A DNA stretch of 64,000 nucleotides, taken from assembly GCA_944739405.2 (NCBI GenBank), contig OX123193.2:11788331-11852330 (forward strand), read 5' to 3'. The translations under genes were made by a program, and so were the position numbers. Below are positions 11,806 through 23,340 of the stretch, piece after piece. The notes below the pieces were generated by a model. It saw only the letters and a program-made list of their open reading frames with translations, made no database searches and was not told the DNA's origin. Numbering within the stretch: the stretch's first letter is position 1; each line of letters starts with the position of its first letter. The DNA comes from Euclidia mi (Eukaryota > Arthropoda > Insecta > Lepidoptera > Erebidae).

Positions 11806-12378
11806 CTCTGCCACCTCAAAGTTTGGTTAATTTTCTTTCACATTTTTTTTATAGTCTCACGCCCGTGTAATTACATTATTATAAACGAAATAAATTATTT
11901 CTTCGCACATTAATACATCATGTTCGTACATATCAACACATATTACACCAGTACTTATGAGCAGAGCGCGCATGACACGACGTTTGGCTGACATTCAATG
12001 TTTTTTATCAAGATCCGAACCAACAATATTGTTTTTTGCGCGGCGGTCCGCGGTCGTCTCTCCTTATGAACTTGTGAATTGGCGTCGGCACACGCGGACA
12101 AGATATTCGATGATGGATATTCACCAACCGAAATATATGTTTCTAGAGAATTAACGAGAAATTTACGTAAATAGACTTGCTGGAAATGAAAGTTCGCGTG
12201 ATTATATAAAACTGGGCAATTGTCCGAATCGCGCACAGAGGGTTGCGTTTTTATGTAGATATTTTGAGATTTCGAGCGCTCGTTTCTATCGATTAAAATT
12301 ACTATACTTCCAAAATCGATTACCAAAAAAGATGTAAAAGATTACCCTTTCTTTTGGCTTCGCCGTAGTCGAGTAAAA
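11806..12378. other. Gene-free stretch
   Basis: An open frame of 123 codons on the minus strand (11955-12326) has no recognisable motif and mixed composition. I treat it as chance. Confidence 0.4.
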
Positions 12379-14409
12379 TAAGGGGCGGAACATATCTGAC
12401 GGAAGATCCGTCGCGTTTTATACGTCGCGTAAGGCCAATACATACAAATGTATAGAAAAACGTTCAACCTTTCACACCTGACCGAAGATCCGTTAGTACG
12501 TCGAGCGTACTGACGGATTATCCGTCGACGTCGCGCGCACCACGCACCACGTGAATTTTGACCATTGATTAAGGAATATACATGGAGAGTGCAAATAGTC
12601 CATATAGAAAAATTACATTATACACATATATTATTATATTTTTTTATAGACTCACGCCTGTATCCCCGGAGGGGTAGGCAGAGGTGTAATATTACACCCA
12701 CATGTCACCATGATTTTTTTATACACATATATACGAAATCGACATAAAGCCACCAAACATAGTGTTGTCTCGTTTTGTCTTAGGGATATCTCTGTCAGAA
12801 AAAAGAGATGGCCTTTGTTTACTGAATAAGTTAATCATGACGATATTTTATTAGAAATGTCATTCGTGCCACTGTCGCCATATTTTTTGCCAAGGTTTGT
12901 GGTACATCTGCTGTGAAATCGTTGTATATCGAACATAATCATTTTGTTTTTGTGCATAAATATGTCTTAAAACCAGATGAATCAGTGGTTCAGGCTGTGT
13001 GTTTCATTACCGTATGTATGGTGTCATTCATGTCCGGTACTTTCTCAGCGACACAGTATCGATATTGGCTCTCAGAGAACATTTTGTTACATGTTTGATA
13101 CAAGGGTCGTCCTTCGCTTTGCCATGTTCGCCCACATTTGCATTAGGAAATAAACTAATCTGGCAAAATTAAACTAACTAAAATAACTTACTACAAAAAT
13201 GTATTATTTTCCTCTGACCGGCTCCATATCGATATCTATTATATTCTGGAGTACAACCCAAATGGCAGCCATTTTAAATTGCCCAACATTTCGTAGGTAT
13301 GCCCGCTAATTTTATAGGTATGCACGCTAAATTCGTAGGTATTGGACATGCCATACCCATGTCATTCCCAGATCGATGATTTTGAGTGACGCGTAGTAGA
13401 GTAAGATTCCAGGGCCGCCAGACCTTACTTATTTTTTCAGAAACGAAATGTGTAGAATAATGTAGTGTTAGTATGTGATATGAGTGTACGCATATTTGCT
13501 AGCCTGGATCGTGGGCCAATTTTTAGGTATGAGGTTCTAAAGGTCTACGGGAATTACTGCCGTCGTAGTGAGTCTCGCAGAATTATTTATGATTTTAATA
13601 ATATTTTCTAAAAAATACCTAAAAACCAGCACTGAGAATTTGTCTGAGTCTGAGTGTTCATTGTGTCCGTTAGTTGTATGTTTGTAAAGTCCCCCGCGAC
13701 ACAGGATTTATTCCTAGTGCGGGAGTTGTCTTACTAAACAAAAAAAAAATAGAATATAAAACATGAAAAACACGATTTGTTACCAAAATCCACTTTTACC
13801 AAAGATTCTGCAATTACAGTTAATGCGACGTAGAGGCGTAGAAGTTAGAACCATGAGAAAGAACAGGCAATAAATCTCACGGCTACGCCTTTTAATTTCC
13901 ATACTTTATAATTATATTAAATACCTACATAGAAAACATTTTGTGTCATGCGCTGCAACTGTAACCCCTTCTATATCATTTGTATAAATTTTCTTAAAAA
14001 CCGTAACCAAACCGATTCATCGTCTTTTAATTTTGATCCTCCATACCTATATAGGAAATATATTCAAATAACGCTTGTTGGCTACTATAAAAATCTCTTA
14101 AGTGCGACATATTTTTAATAGTCAAACTCGAATTACAATATAAATAACTACCGGACTTCAGTGACTACATAACATCAGGGAACACGAAAAATGATTAGGT
14201 AAAAGAATATGACAGTAAAATATTGAGCTGCCCTGAGTACGGCCCTGCACGAACAAACTTATATGTGTGCATAATAGCCACGCTTTCAGCGAATGTGTGC
14301 AGATACGCTCGACGCATTTTCCGTCAGATGTGTACCGACTCATTTGACGGAATATACGCGACCGAAGATACGTTCGACGGATCTTCCGTCAGATATGTTC
14401 CGCCCCTTA
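12379..14409. mobile_element. Non-autonomous DNA transposon with 35-bp perfect terminal inverted repeats
   Basis: The left end TAAGGGGCGGAACATATCTG continues as ACGGAAGATCCGTCG. It is repeated exactly, inverted, at 14375-14409. Because both ends start with TA, this also fits a TA target duplication with 33-bp repeats starting AGGGGCGG. Short palindromes of the form GACGGA-N3-TCCGTC recur beside both ends (12399, 12481, 12512, 14318-14390), a pattern typical of transposase-binding subterminal repeats. The length is 2.03 kb. No transposase frame is present. A SINE-A tail is nested inside. The superfamily is not assigned. Confidence 0.75.
12645..12712 (-). repeat. SINE-A tail fragment nested in the 12379-14409 element
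   Basis: Tail module on the minus strand (CATGGTGACATGTGGGTGTA, ATATTACACCTCTGCCTACC, CCTCCGGGGATACAGGCGTG), ending in a T-rich run on the plus strand. Confidence 0.75.
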
Positions 14410-14770
14410 GCTTAACGCCGACAGCGCAATAGTTAAGGTAGTCACGCCCCATCCCTCCACCAACCGTGCGCTGTGTTTGAACCGGACAAGGATGAAAAAT
14501 ATGTATTATTTAAAAATACAATATTAGATAATCATATTGTGTATGGGTATATTTTTTGTGTCCGATGTTTCAAGTTTATTTAATCCTCCGCTATATATTA
14601 ACTGGAAGTTTCTAGAGAAGCAAAGTCTAAAAAAAATAACCTTATTTTGTACAGATTGTTTTGTTAAACAAACTAAAAAGCTTAATTGGGTAAACCGGGT
14701 AGACATTACTCTACACGAATGTAAATGTGAGAATAAATAAAGCAGGTGATCGAATAAGTATTAGATAGAA
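14410..14770. other. Gene-free stretch
   Basis: Two overlapping open frames near 14524-14740 are AT-rich and show no known motif. Confidence 0.4.
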
Positions 14771-14849
14771 GACTAGAGGATGCCCGCAGCTACGCCCGCA
14801 CATTTCTCTCGATCGTCAGGGAATTTCGGGTAAACCCGTCTTAGTGCAC

Positions 14850-15731
14850 GGCTGTCCCAAATCAAAACACAGTAAGGGACATTTTTGTCGAAATCAATAT
14901 TTTTACACCATGCTTTTAACACAGTAAATGTCCACAATACGCAAAAACCCTTTTTTCAATAAAGGCCTCCATTCCCAATATAGCGATACCATAAAACCTA
15001 GTAAGTGCACAGACTAAACCGCAAACCCCAAATCAAAAACCTCGTATAAGCTGATAACCAGTTCAAAACAAAGCAAGGCACACGTACTTACTTTGTTTTG
15101 GATTGGGAATTTCCACTTGGTAGGTTTTTGATTTGGGAATAAATATGTCTAAAAGACCATAAAATGTAATAATTACACGGTATAGCACACACCCGTCGGA
15201 GTTTCTATCTCCAGGAATTCAAAGGGTTTAAATTAGTGAGAAAACATCAAATTTCGTATATTTGAGTTTATCTGTTATTGTTATTAATTCCTCGTGTTCT
15301 ACTATAATTTTGAACTTTTCACATTTAATTACTTCACCTTCTAAGAATTTGAATAATAAACATGGTTAATTCTCGTGAACTTTACTGTAATATTTATTGA
15401 CTCATTTTTTTATCATAGCTTTTATCATAACTAAAAGTTTTCAAAAAAGAAACCCTAATAATGTCTCATTACTTAATGTGTTTTGGTTTAGTTTCCATGG
15501 GCAATGGTTAGTGTTCCCATTCCAAACTTAGTAAGTGTTACACCACGTGCATCGAATTATATTTTTGGAGTTTTAGTATGCAAAAATGTAGACAGTAATC
15601 TTATCTACTATCTCCAAGAATCATATTCAGCCGTAGATTCATAGTTTGGTAAGGCATAGCAAAATCAGCTTTTTTTGCCCACCTGGAAAATTTGTTCGAA
15701 GTCCCTTACTGTGTTTTGATTTGGGACAGCC
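14850..15731. mobile_element. 882-bp TIR transposon inserted in repeat E
   Basis: The left end GGCTGTCCCAAATCAAAACA continues as CAGTAAGGGAC. These 31 bases are repeated exactly, inverted, at 15701-15731. GTGCAC flanks both sides, while the related empty site at 62170-62176 has GTGCAC once, so the target was duplicated. GTGCAC is palindromic, so the duplication could be 6 (GTGCAC), 4 (TGCA) or 2 (GC) bases. Internal inverted segments (CCCAAATCAAAAACCT / AGGTTTTTGATTTGGG) lie near 15030 and 15120. No transposase frame is seen, so it is non-autonomous. Confidence 0.85.
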
Positions 15732-15941
15732 GTGCACCCTTACGGTGCCCAGGTAACATACATGTCAAATTTCAGCTTCTTGCACCTGATAGTTTAAGCT
15801 GTAGCTTGTCTGTCAATCAGTTAGTAACGCAAGAATCACTACATAGTATAAAACAAAGACTGGTTCTGTCTGTCTGTCTGTCTGGCAACGGATTTCAATG
15901 CGGTTTTTTATGTTTCAACAGGAAGGTTTAATATGTATAAT

Positions 15942-15958
15942 ACATGCATAACATTGCA
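15942..15958 (+). repeat. Target-site duplication, left copy
   Basis: ACATGCATAACATTGCA is repeated exactly at 16309-16325 and flanks the LINE fragment 15959-16308. Confidence 0.95.
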
Positions 15959-16308
15959 ATGTTGCGATGGATGTGTGGAGTTACGAGAATGGATAAGATT
16001 AGGAATGAATACGTGAGAGGTAGTCTGAAAGTGGCGCCTATAGACGAGAAAGTGAAAGGAAGTCGTTTGGCTTGGTATGGACATATTATGCGAAGAGATG
16101 ATATGTATGTAGGTAAGCAAGTGATGAATATGAAGGTAGAGGGATGGAAAGGGAGAGGGAGGCCAAGGAAAAGATGGATGGACTGTGTGAGGATGGATAT
16201 GAAAGAGAAAGGGGTAAATGATGAGATGACGGGCGACAGAAAAGAATGGAAGCGAAGGACGTACTGCGCCGACCCCAAATAGATTGGGACCAGGGCAAGA
16301 AGATGATG
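15959..16308 (+). mobile_element. 5'-truncated RTE-type LINE insertion
   Basis: One open frame runs through the insertion: RWMCGVTRMDKIRNEYVRGS..., LAWYGHIMRRDDMYVGKQVM, GRGRPRKRWMDCVRMDMKEK and RTYCADPK-stop. This is the conserved C-terminal tail of the RTE-like endonuclease/reverse transcriptase family. The RT catalytic core is missing. The insertion is flanked by a perfect 17-bp target duplication and ends in AGAAGATGATG. The undisrupted frame and intact flanking repeats suggest a recent insertion. It belongs to a different subfamily from the 45343-48571 element. Confidence 0.85.
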
Positions 16309-16358
16309 ACATGCATAACATTGCACCCGTGCGAAGCCGGGGCGGGTCGCTAGTCTTA

Positions 16359-17306
16359 TATATACAGATTATTTTGCGCAAAAATTATCTGTCAAACAGG
16401 CTTGAGAAAAGATAGGTACAGGTTTACTTAAGTGAGTGTGAATGCTGGGAACTAGTATAGGTAGGTAATCAATGAGGACTCGAAACCGCAGGTGGCACTC
16501 TCCCATCGATCTCGCTAAAAATACGATCATACTGTATATTGCGTTCACTATGCTGAGCTTACGAGCTGAGCCGTGCACTCATACATAAGCGGCAGCGATT
16601 ATAAAATTTATATTTTAATAAACTTATATCTGTGCTAAGTTTAGATGTACGAGTATCAACTCTAATCCAGTCTACTTTATTTATTTCCTTTTGGTAGCGA
16701 AATACGATAACATACTGGAAATTATTTCTTGAAATTACTTGAAACTTACTTGTGCATAATAATGTGTCAAAAGGTGATCAAACTTAGAACAGTCAAAAGA
16801 GTAGATGTTGAGTAGAGAAGAAGTGCAGTTACAGGAGTAGAGTCTGCTAGGTAATTGTTGAATGAGTTAAATTAGCTGTGCTATAAACTGTTAAATGTAC
16901 GTAACAGTATCGACTATAAAGTAAATTATAAACTAAGAGAAGGAGTATAGGGACAATAGGGTTGTTTCCAACTAGTCAAATCAAGCACTTTTAATGAAAT
17001 GTCAAAAACTACCTTTGCTAAGGGTTTTGTATGAAATATGACGTAGTGACGTCATAGTGTTTTGCTGTCAAGTAGAATACTTATTATCAATAAATTGGCG
17101 ATAAAAAATGTTAAACTTTATTTAACATTTTTTATCAACTTATTTTAACATTAATTGATGAATGAAACTACTATTATTTTGTCATGTTTCACGAAATAAA
17201 AATACTTGTATAATTTATTTAACTTGCAGGAAACTTCCCTATTGCCAGAAGAGCAAAATCTTTGTTATAAGCAAAGATATATAAAAACTATAGATGCGTT
17301 GCCCGC
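16359..17306. other. Gene-free stretch
   Basis: Nothing recognised. Confidence 0.4.
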
Positions 17307-17492
17307 ACACTAAAATGGCAAACTGAAATGGAGGCAATTGCCGCCATTCCGTTTAGTTAGCGCGAACCTGTGTTGTGATAGTACGCTTCGTAACAATAAT
17401 TTGTGTGTAAGAATTTAAAAAATAACTAAAATTATCTCTCTCTGACAACAGGTGTCCCCTAGAGTAGTATTTATTTACTTTCTCTTTCTTTA
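17307..17492. repeat. Interspersed repeat, copy 2 (inverted relative to 1-197)
   Basis: Shares GGCAATTGCCGCCATTCCGT, GCGCGAACCTGTGTT, CAATAATTTGTGTGT and AACAGGTGTCCCCTAGAGTA with the reverse complement of the window's first 197 bases. Confidence 0.75.
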
Positions 17493-17879
17493 TTCATACA
17501 AGATATTATTTGGTATTTGTAGCCGTTTTTCAGAGCCGCTTTGTGAGAGTATGGCGCGTCTATATTATAATACGTCATTGGTTATAAGTAGATAGTAGGA
17601 CATCATAAAACTGATAACAGTGATAACAAATCCATTATCAACGATTTTTAGACAAGTGATCGCTGTGACATCCTAGAAGATACGCAAACCTGTTAACCAT
17701 TTTATCGTTAAGATATGTATACTTCAGCATAAAATCCATCAGCGAGAAAATATCATATCATACGAAATATTATGGCCGTGTTAATTAGTAAGTTATTGCG
17801 CGCTGTCAAAGATATAACCAACACCTAACTTTCCAACTACCAAACAAGTCTAGTCTGAAGCTAGCAAGTTCAATATTCA

Positions 17880-19260
17880 GCACCATACGAAGGTTACGTC
17901 TCCTAAAGTACGCTCCGTTGCCATTTTCTCGGACGATTAACTTATCTGTAGCCGCACAGCTCATCTCGCTAACAGGTTTGTCGCCATACCGTGCCATATG
18001 CCGCCGCCGCTCTGAACCTACGCAACAGCGAAAATACACGCGATCCGTCGCGGCGCTGCCGACCCACGATAACGGCCCTTCACGCCGCCTACACTCCCCG
18101 CTACACCTATGTACACCAGCTGTTTCATTAGACCAGCGGCCGCAATCCTTTGAACCGCCACCCACCAAGGCAGCTGTAAAAATAATGCGAGTCTCGTATC
18201 ACCGTCACTGCGGAGCGCGAGCAAAAAGTTTCGTCCTAACTGAAAATGCTGGTAAATAAGTATAAAAGTTTATACGTCGCCTCAATATCAGATAGCGGGA
18301 TAAATTTATCCCGAGCAGTGACTGCAAAAGGCGAACTCATAAAAAGCGCGGCACGGTTGATTACAAAGCCGCGTCGGGTTTATGGGCGCGCATCTCGCGT
18401 GCCTGGCTGCCGCCGCGCCGCTCCGACGACGCGAGGGTAGTTTTTCAGTCGGCGAGCGAGCCCCCGCCACATAAATAAGTGATCACGACGCCCCCGCCTC
18501 TCCCGCACACCCCCGCACCCCGCGGCTCGTGACGCCACCCCCCCTCGCTCGTAAACTAAGCGCAGATAGCGAGAGGACTTAATGGCTGATCGGATTTTGA
18601 TTAGCGTGGGCCGGCGACGCAACCCCGCACCCGAAGCCGAATTTGAATAGATAAGTGGGCACCCGAGGACCGACGCTCGCGACCGTAATTTACATACTTA
18701 CTGGCTTTCGGCGAACATAGAGGGTGCCAAGTTATGGACGACGCAAAAACGATAAAGTTGAAATAAAGCTTCGGTCATCGATTCGGTCGCGTCGAGTGCT
18801 TTTTTACAGAATTCTGTTTGTTATCAGTGCGCCGGGCTGGCTCGCTCGTTTTTTATTAGATTTAATCGTTTCGCAGCGGTGTGCTCGCAAACAACACGTG
18901 CGAGAGTTATCTGGTGCGGGCTGCGCGTGTTGCCGGGCAACGCGAGAGAAAACGGTCGGGTGGTGCGGAGGTGGCGGCACCGCGTGAGGCGGCCACGCTC
19001 GCTGCTATAACTTCGACCGCGAGCCGTCACATCTGTAGCTCGCCGCTATTGACGGAGGTCGCCGACTGGGAAACGTGTCCTAAAGTGGACGAGGCGGCAG
19101 GTAGGTACGCTCGTCGCCAGGGCCGGCTGCGGTTTCCGCGGGTCGCGGTTCGATAAGGCGCGCGGCTAGCGGCGGGAGGCCGCGAGAGGAGGCCCCCTGC
19201 CCCCACGTCTTGCCGCCCCGGGCTGGTCGCGTTTGTTTAGTTTGGCAGGTAAAGCACAAC
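17880..19260. promoter_or_regulatory. GC- and CpG-rich block, candidate promoter or untranslated first exon
   Basis: This is the longest GC-rich block in an otherwise AT-rich window. A TATAAAAG lies at 18260-18267, and an arthropod-type initiator TCAGTC lies at 18445-18450. Candidate splice donors are GGCAG|GTAGGT at 19101 and GGCAG|GTAAAG at 19249. Several open frames cross it on both strands (for example 17918-18259 plus, 18380-18622 minus). They are arginine/proline/alanine-rich, as expected from any GC-rich sequence, and I recognise no domain. Strand and identity of any transcript are unknown. Confidence 0.4.
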
Positions 19261-20039
19261 AGCGGAGGGGCCGGAACGTGTCACGTGGGAGTGATCGCCG
19301 CCTGACGTATCGGTTGACGCCACGAATAATTGAAGTTCGAAGGAAAGAAAACACGCGAGCTTACCTACTTGTTACGTACTCTGTAGGTGGACTGTGCACA
19401 CGGAAAATATTATTCGCTCTTTGTCACGTCTCTACCTACAATTTTGTTTTGACAGGCATGTTAGTAGGAGGAAAACCGTGCAACTAATTGTTGAGTAGGT
19501 ACAATAAATATAGGTATATACCTAAGTGTTACGTATAAGTGAATAGGTATATAGTATGTACGAACACAGGTTTATTATGCATGTATATGGCAGCGGGTGT
19601 AATTAAGAAAGGACGTCCACGCTAAAACAGGATAGCGGCGATGAAGTCGTAAAACCGCACTATGCAGCGACACACGAACATTACATACATACACACACAC
19701 ACACGTATGTATGTATACACGAACACATAGGTACTCAACCACGTATTGTCCTTACTTGCCTCCCTACCTACATATCTACATGTACCTATATTGCTACTAG
19801 AATAATAATAAGAAATAATTTTGCATACTTTAGGTACATACCTAGAGTAGTGACTGATTATCAAGCATAAAAAATGGCAATACCATTTATTTCATTCATA
19901 ATAGACCATTTGGTGTTCTAGCTTCAATCAATTGGTACCCGTTTCGAAATAAGCAACACTTAGTAACATTTCTATGTATAATACATATGCAATATATACA
20001 CAACCTCTACAAAGATAATTTTTATCTAAAATTGGAGTG
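19261..20039. other. Gene-free stretch with a microsatellite
   Basis: A mixed (CA)n / (GTAT)n tract lies at about 19683-19720. No gene recognised. Confidence 0.5.
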
Positions 20040-20320
20040 TCTGTTTGTAATATTAAAATAACTGTTTTTTACTTATGCATATGGATGTATACACAGTACA
20101 TATACCGAAATGAATTTTTTTACAATTTTTGTCTGTCTGTCTATTTGTCGTCGCTAATCTCTGGAACGGCTGGACCGATTTTGACGTGACTTTCACTGGC
20201 GGATAGCTGATATATCAAGTAGTAACTTAGGCTATAAATTAACCGGGTACGCGAAGTAGTTCCCTCAGGAGGCGGGTGAAACCATGGGAAACAGCTATCC
20301 AATATACAATCAAAACATTT
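20040..20320 (+). repeat. Probable interspersed repeat
   Basis: Contains TCTGTCTGTCTATTTGTCGT, CTCTGGAACGGCTGGACCGA and TTAACCGGGTACGCGAAGTA. I associate these phrases with a common lepidopteran repeat type, but no second copy lies in this window, so the call rests on recall. Confidence 0.4.
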
Positions 20321-21988
20321 GGGCGCAAGAAACTGAATTTGAGGTATTCTTGGAGAGCGTAGGGGTGCACAAAGAAAGGATTACCCGAAGTTCTCACGCG
20401 ATCGGGGAAAACTGTAATTAAAAAATAATGTGCATCCTCTAGTTATATGTAATATAAGAAACTTGCTGATCCCGCGGTTACTCTCGCGTTATTTAGGCTA
20501 CTGCTCCACATCCGTGGCTCATAGCGTGATGTTATATAGCCTATAGACTTTCACGATAAATGAGAGTACAAAAAAACGCACATAGCTCCGAATAGTCAGT
20601 GGTGTGCGCCGTGGATACGAACCCGATACCTCTGCATTGCAGTCTTCCATTTTCATTTGTAAGTATCCAACGACAGCGCTCATAATTTGTGCAAAGCAAC
20701 TGACCCTTTGATGCAATACACACGACAGTTTATATAAAGCAGTAAGTAAAAAAGATAGAATCTAGTTCAAAACAAGACTAACACAGAAACATCTAGCTCA
20801 AATATTCCCGAATCTCAAAAAATCTGACCCCTAGCAAAATCCCTCCAAACCGCCTCGAAATACCAATCAGCGAAACATAAAAGTGAAGTCTTACTCAATA
20901 TTAAAATAGTACAAATAGTTGCGCTGTGTAGATATAAGGCTATGTACAGACCCGCGCTGTTTAAAAGGCCATCAAAGAGCCGTCGGGTAAAACGAGTCCC
21001 ATTTTACATCGGACTAGGAGCTGGCTTTATGGCGTACCGGCCAGGAATTCTGCTCGTAATGAGGAAACCCGGCATCTACTACCGTCGCGATTGTCCCGGG
21101 ATAAAACACAGCGATCGATATTTACGAAACGTTAGCGCTGCGAGCCGACTTTTATGAAACTAGGACCGTTTAATTTTTCCTTTGTTTGGGTAGTTGGGGA
21201 AATATTTAGGTCGAGTTTTCGCGAGTATGTATCTTAGGCACGGCTTGGGAGAGTTTCATGCTTTACGTTCGCTGGTTTTATCATTTGTGTTTAGGTATTG
21301 CAGATATCGAAATTTTTTAAATTCTACAACATGAACCCGTATAGTCAACAATGCCTTTGTGCTTACACTATTCTGCAAAGTTGGCAAAATTATATTATTA
21401 CGAGTAACAAGCTTACAATGATTGATTGAGTTACTTTTGACAAAACTAAATGGGGCCTTGAGCTAACAAAGTAAATTTTTAAGTAGTAATCGTGATATTT
21501 GGAAGTTGCAAATGTGGCGAAAGAACTCTATGTAGATGACAAATTTATTTCGGATCGCATTTCCGAAAGTGAATAGAGGTACTAAGCTGCGAGTCTCAAA
21601 CAAAAGGTAGAACCCGCTTTTCGCCACAAGTTTGCACGATACGTCATAAACGCACACAAACCTACCGAGGTGAGTGTAGGCGCAGTTTCTCACGGAACCA
21701 CATCAGCTATAACACTTAAGCGTAAAGTTTACAACTGTCACAAAGCGTCGCAGCATCTATAACGGCAAAACAACGGTTAAATGTTGCGATTAGTTGTTTA
21801 AAATATGCCTTCATACAAAAAAGATATGATTTCAAATAAAATATACGCGGTTTGATCTTACATTATTGAATAGGTTTTCTTATCTTCTCTCTCAGAGTCA
21901 ACGCGTAGTTCGTCCTCAATTCTTTTTAATAGTTGTTTTTCCCCTAACTCAAGCTATTATTGTACTGTAATTGTTATTGTACTATATA
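20321..21988. other. Gene-free stretch with a SINE-B head fragment
   Basis: At about 20576-20665, minus strand, a diverged SINE-B head remains (CACATAGCTCCGAATAGTCA, GTGTGCGCCGTGGATAC). Nothing else recognised. Confidence 0.5.
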
Positions 21989-22364
21989 CAGTGTGTAAAA
22001 AGACCCTTAACGAAAACTGAAACCCCATATTATTCCAATCATTACGAGCATTTTTTACTTCGGCACCATACCTGGGAAATTATTGGTTCAGGAGATATTG
22101 ACTCAAAGTTACTATGATTTTTTTGTAATTAGGTACAAAATCGATGCATTTACTCCGCCAACCAATTCTATAGATGTCCTACACACCCATGGATAAGTAG
22201 GTAAGTATATCGAAAATTCCACACGCGTTCTTCTAATTGCGGATTAAAAAACATGTCTCCTTAAAAAAATATCGTTTCCCAGGTATTATTTATGGTTAGT
22301 ATGACTTGGGATGATGTCCTAAACGAGTAGACTTCGGCTTGGGGATGGGTCTTGTGACACCCTG
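21989..22364. mobile_element. Mariner-like MITE, 376 bp
   Basis: The ends are CAGTGTGTAAAAAGACCCTT and GATGGGTCTTGTGACACCCT G, which are imperfect inverted repeats, each bordered by TA (21987-21988 and 22365-22366). A TA target duplication with CAG-type ends fits Tc1/mariner. An internal copy in inverse orientation exists at 49605-49823. No transposase is encoded. Confidence 0.75.
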
Positions 22365-23278
22365 TATGTATATATCCTACGCGCTCTGTTGACTCCTAAC
22401 ATTAGAAAAATGCTTTATGTTAACGTTATCAGTTTCGAATTAAGATCACACAAAGTGCCTAAAAATCAAATATATTGCTATTAAGTGAACACAAGTTTTA
22501 ACATAGTGGAGCACAGTAAACTCTAGTGACTCTTATGAATACTCGATCCGTAAATTTGAGATCATTAACAATAGCCAAATGCTTGTGACTGCACTATGTC
22601 CTTTTTTGTTCTGCTAACGGCATGTATGTAACTTCTTGACATTCGACCTAGTAATTCCAGCATCGAAGCAAAACTACATCACACTCGCATTTATGACTAG
22701 TTAGCATAAGCTGAATTAAACAAATCTAAAACAATATTTTACCGAAAGGCTTAATAAAACTCGGACTCCCTACCCCCAAATTCCTCCCTCTCATCGATGC
22801 AGCGCTGAAGACTATTAAAAGGTTATCCGACAGATTAGCGGCGAGAGCAAGCTGTTTGGTTTTTGAACTTACTGTAATATGGATTAGCGTTTAGTAATGA
22901 AGTTTGCGGAACATTTCGAGCTCCGTATTAAGTTATTATATCTTGCTATCTGGTGTAGCATTGGCATACGTAAGTTTAACTTATGCTGTGTACAGAAGGC
23001 GTAGACATATAGTTTGACGTCACTTATAGCTTAGTTTGATAACTAAGACAAAAATATTAAACACGCACTAATTATACCTATTTTTCGTGAACTCAGTTTA
23101 GATTCCTAACTCTTTTATGACACTAACAATTACCGAACAGATCTTATCAAGGAAAAGTCACATAAGTAGTTTAAGGAATATCCTAGTCACAGCGAGATAA
23201 ATTATTAAATAATAAGAACGGTTACCAAAAGGATACATATTAAAATAACATGTAAAAATGACCTTCGTCACCTTACTT
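22365..23278. other. Gene-free stretch
   Basis: Nothing recognised. Confidence 0.4.
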
Positions 23279-23340
23279 ATAAATTAAGTATTACAAGTAC
23301 GTTTATCAGGTGATAAACGTACTTGTAATACTTAATTTAT
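23279..23340. repeat. Perfect 62-bp palindrome abutting a SINE 3' end
   Basis: The 30-base arms (23279-23308 and 23311-23340) are exact reverse complements and are separated by GG. The arm begins ATAAATTAAGTATTACAAGT. The SINE-A copy on the minus strand ends at the next base. Confidence 0.95.

Larger units (their letters stand above)
14771..16358 (+). mobile_element. Repeat E, split by two nested insertions
   Basis: Three pieces of one interspersed repeat lie here: 14771-14849 (AGAGGATGCCCGCAGCTACG ... CGTCTTAGTGCAC), 15738-15958 (CCTTACGG... GTCAAATTTCAGCTTCTTGC) and 16326-16358 (CCCGTGCGAAGCCGGGGCGG). Uninterrupted relatives at 58684-58897 and 62083-62290 show the first two pieces joined. 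The interruptions are a TIR element (14850-15731) and a truncated RTE-type LINE (15959-16308). Confidence 0.8.

Noticed and set aside
11955..12326. 123-codon minus-strand open frame
   Set aside because: No motif, no splice or promoter support; another open frame overlaps it on the plus strand.
15908..16381. 157-codon minus-strand open frame
   Set aside because: It is the antisense shadow of the RTE coding fragment at 15959-16308.
17918..18259. 113-codon open frame in the GC-rich block
   Set aside because: Opposing open frames of similar length exist on the other strand, as expected from GC-rich sequence, and no domain is visible.
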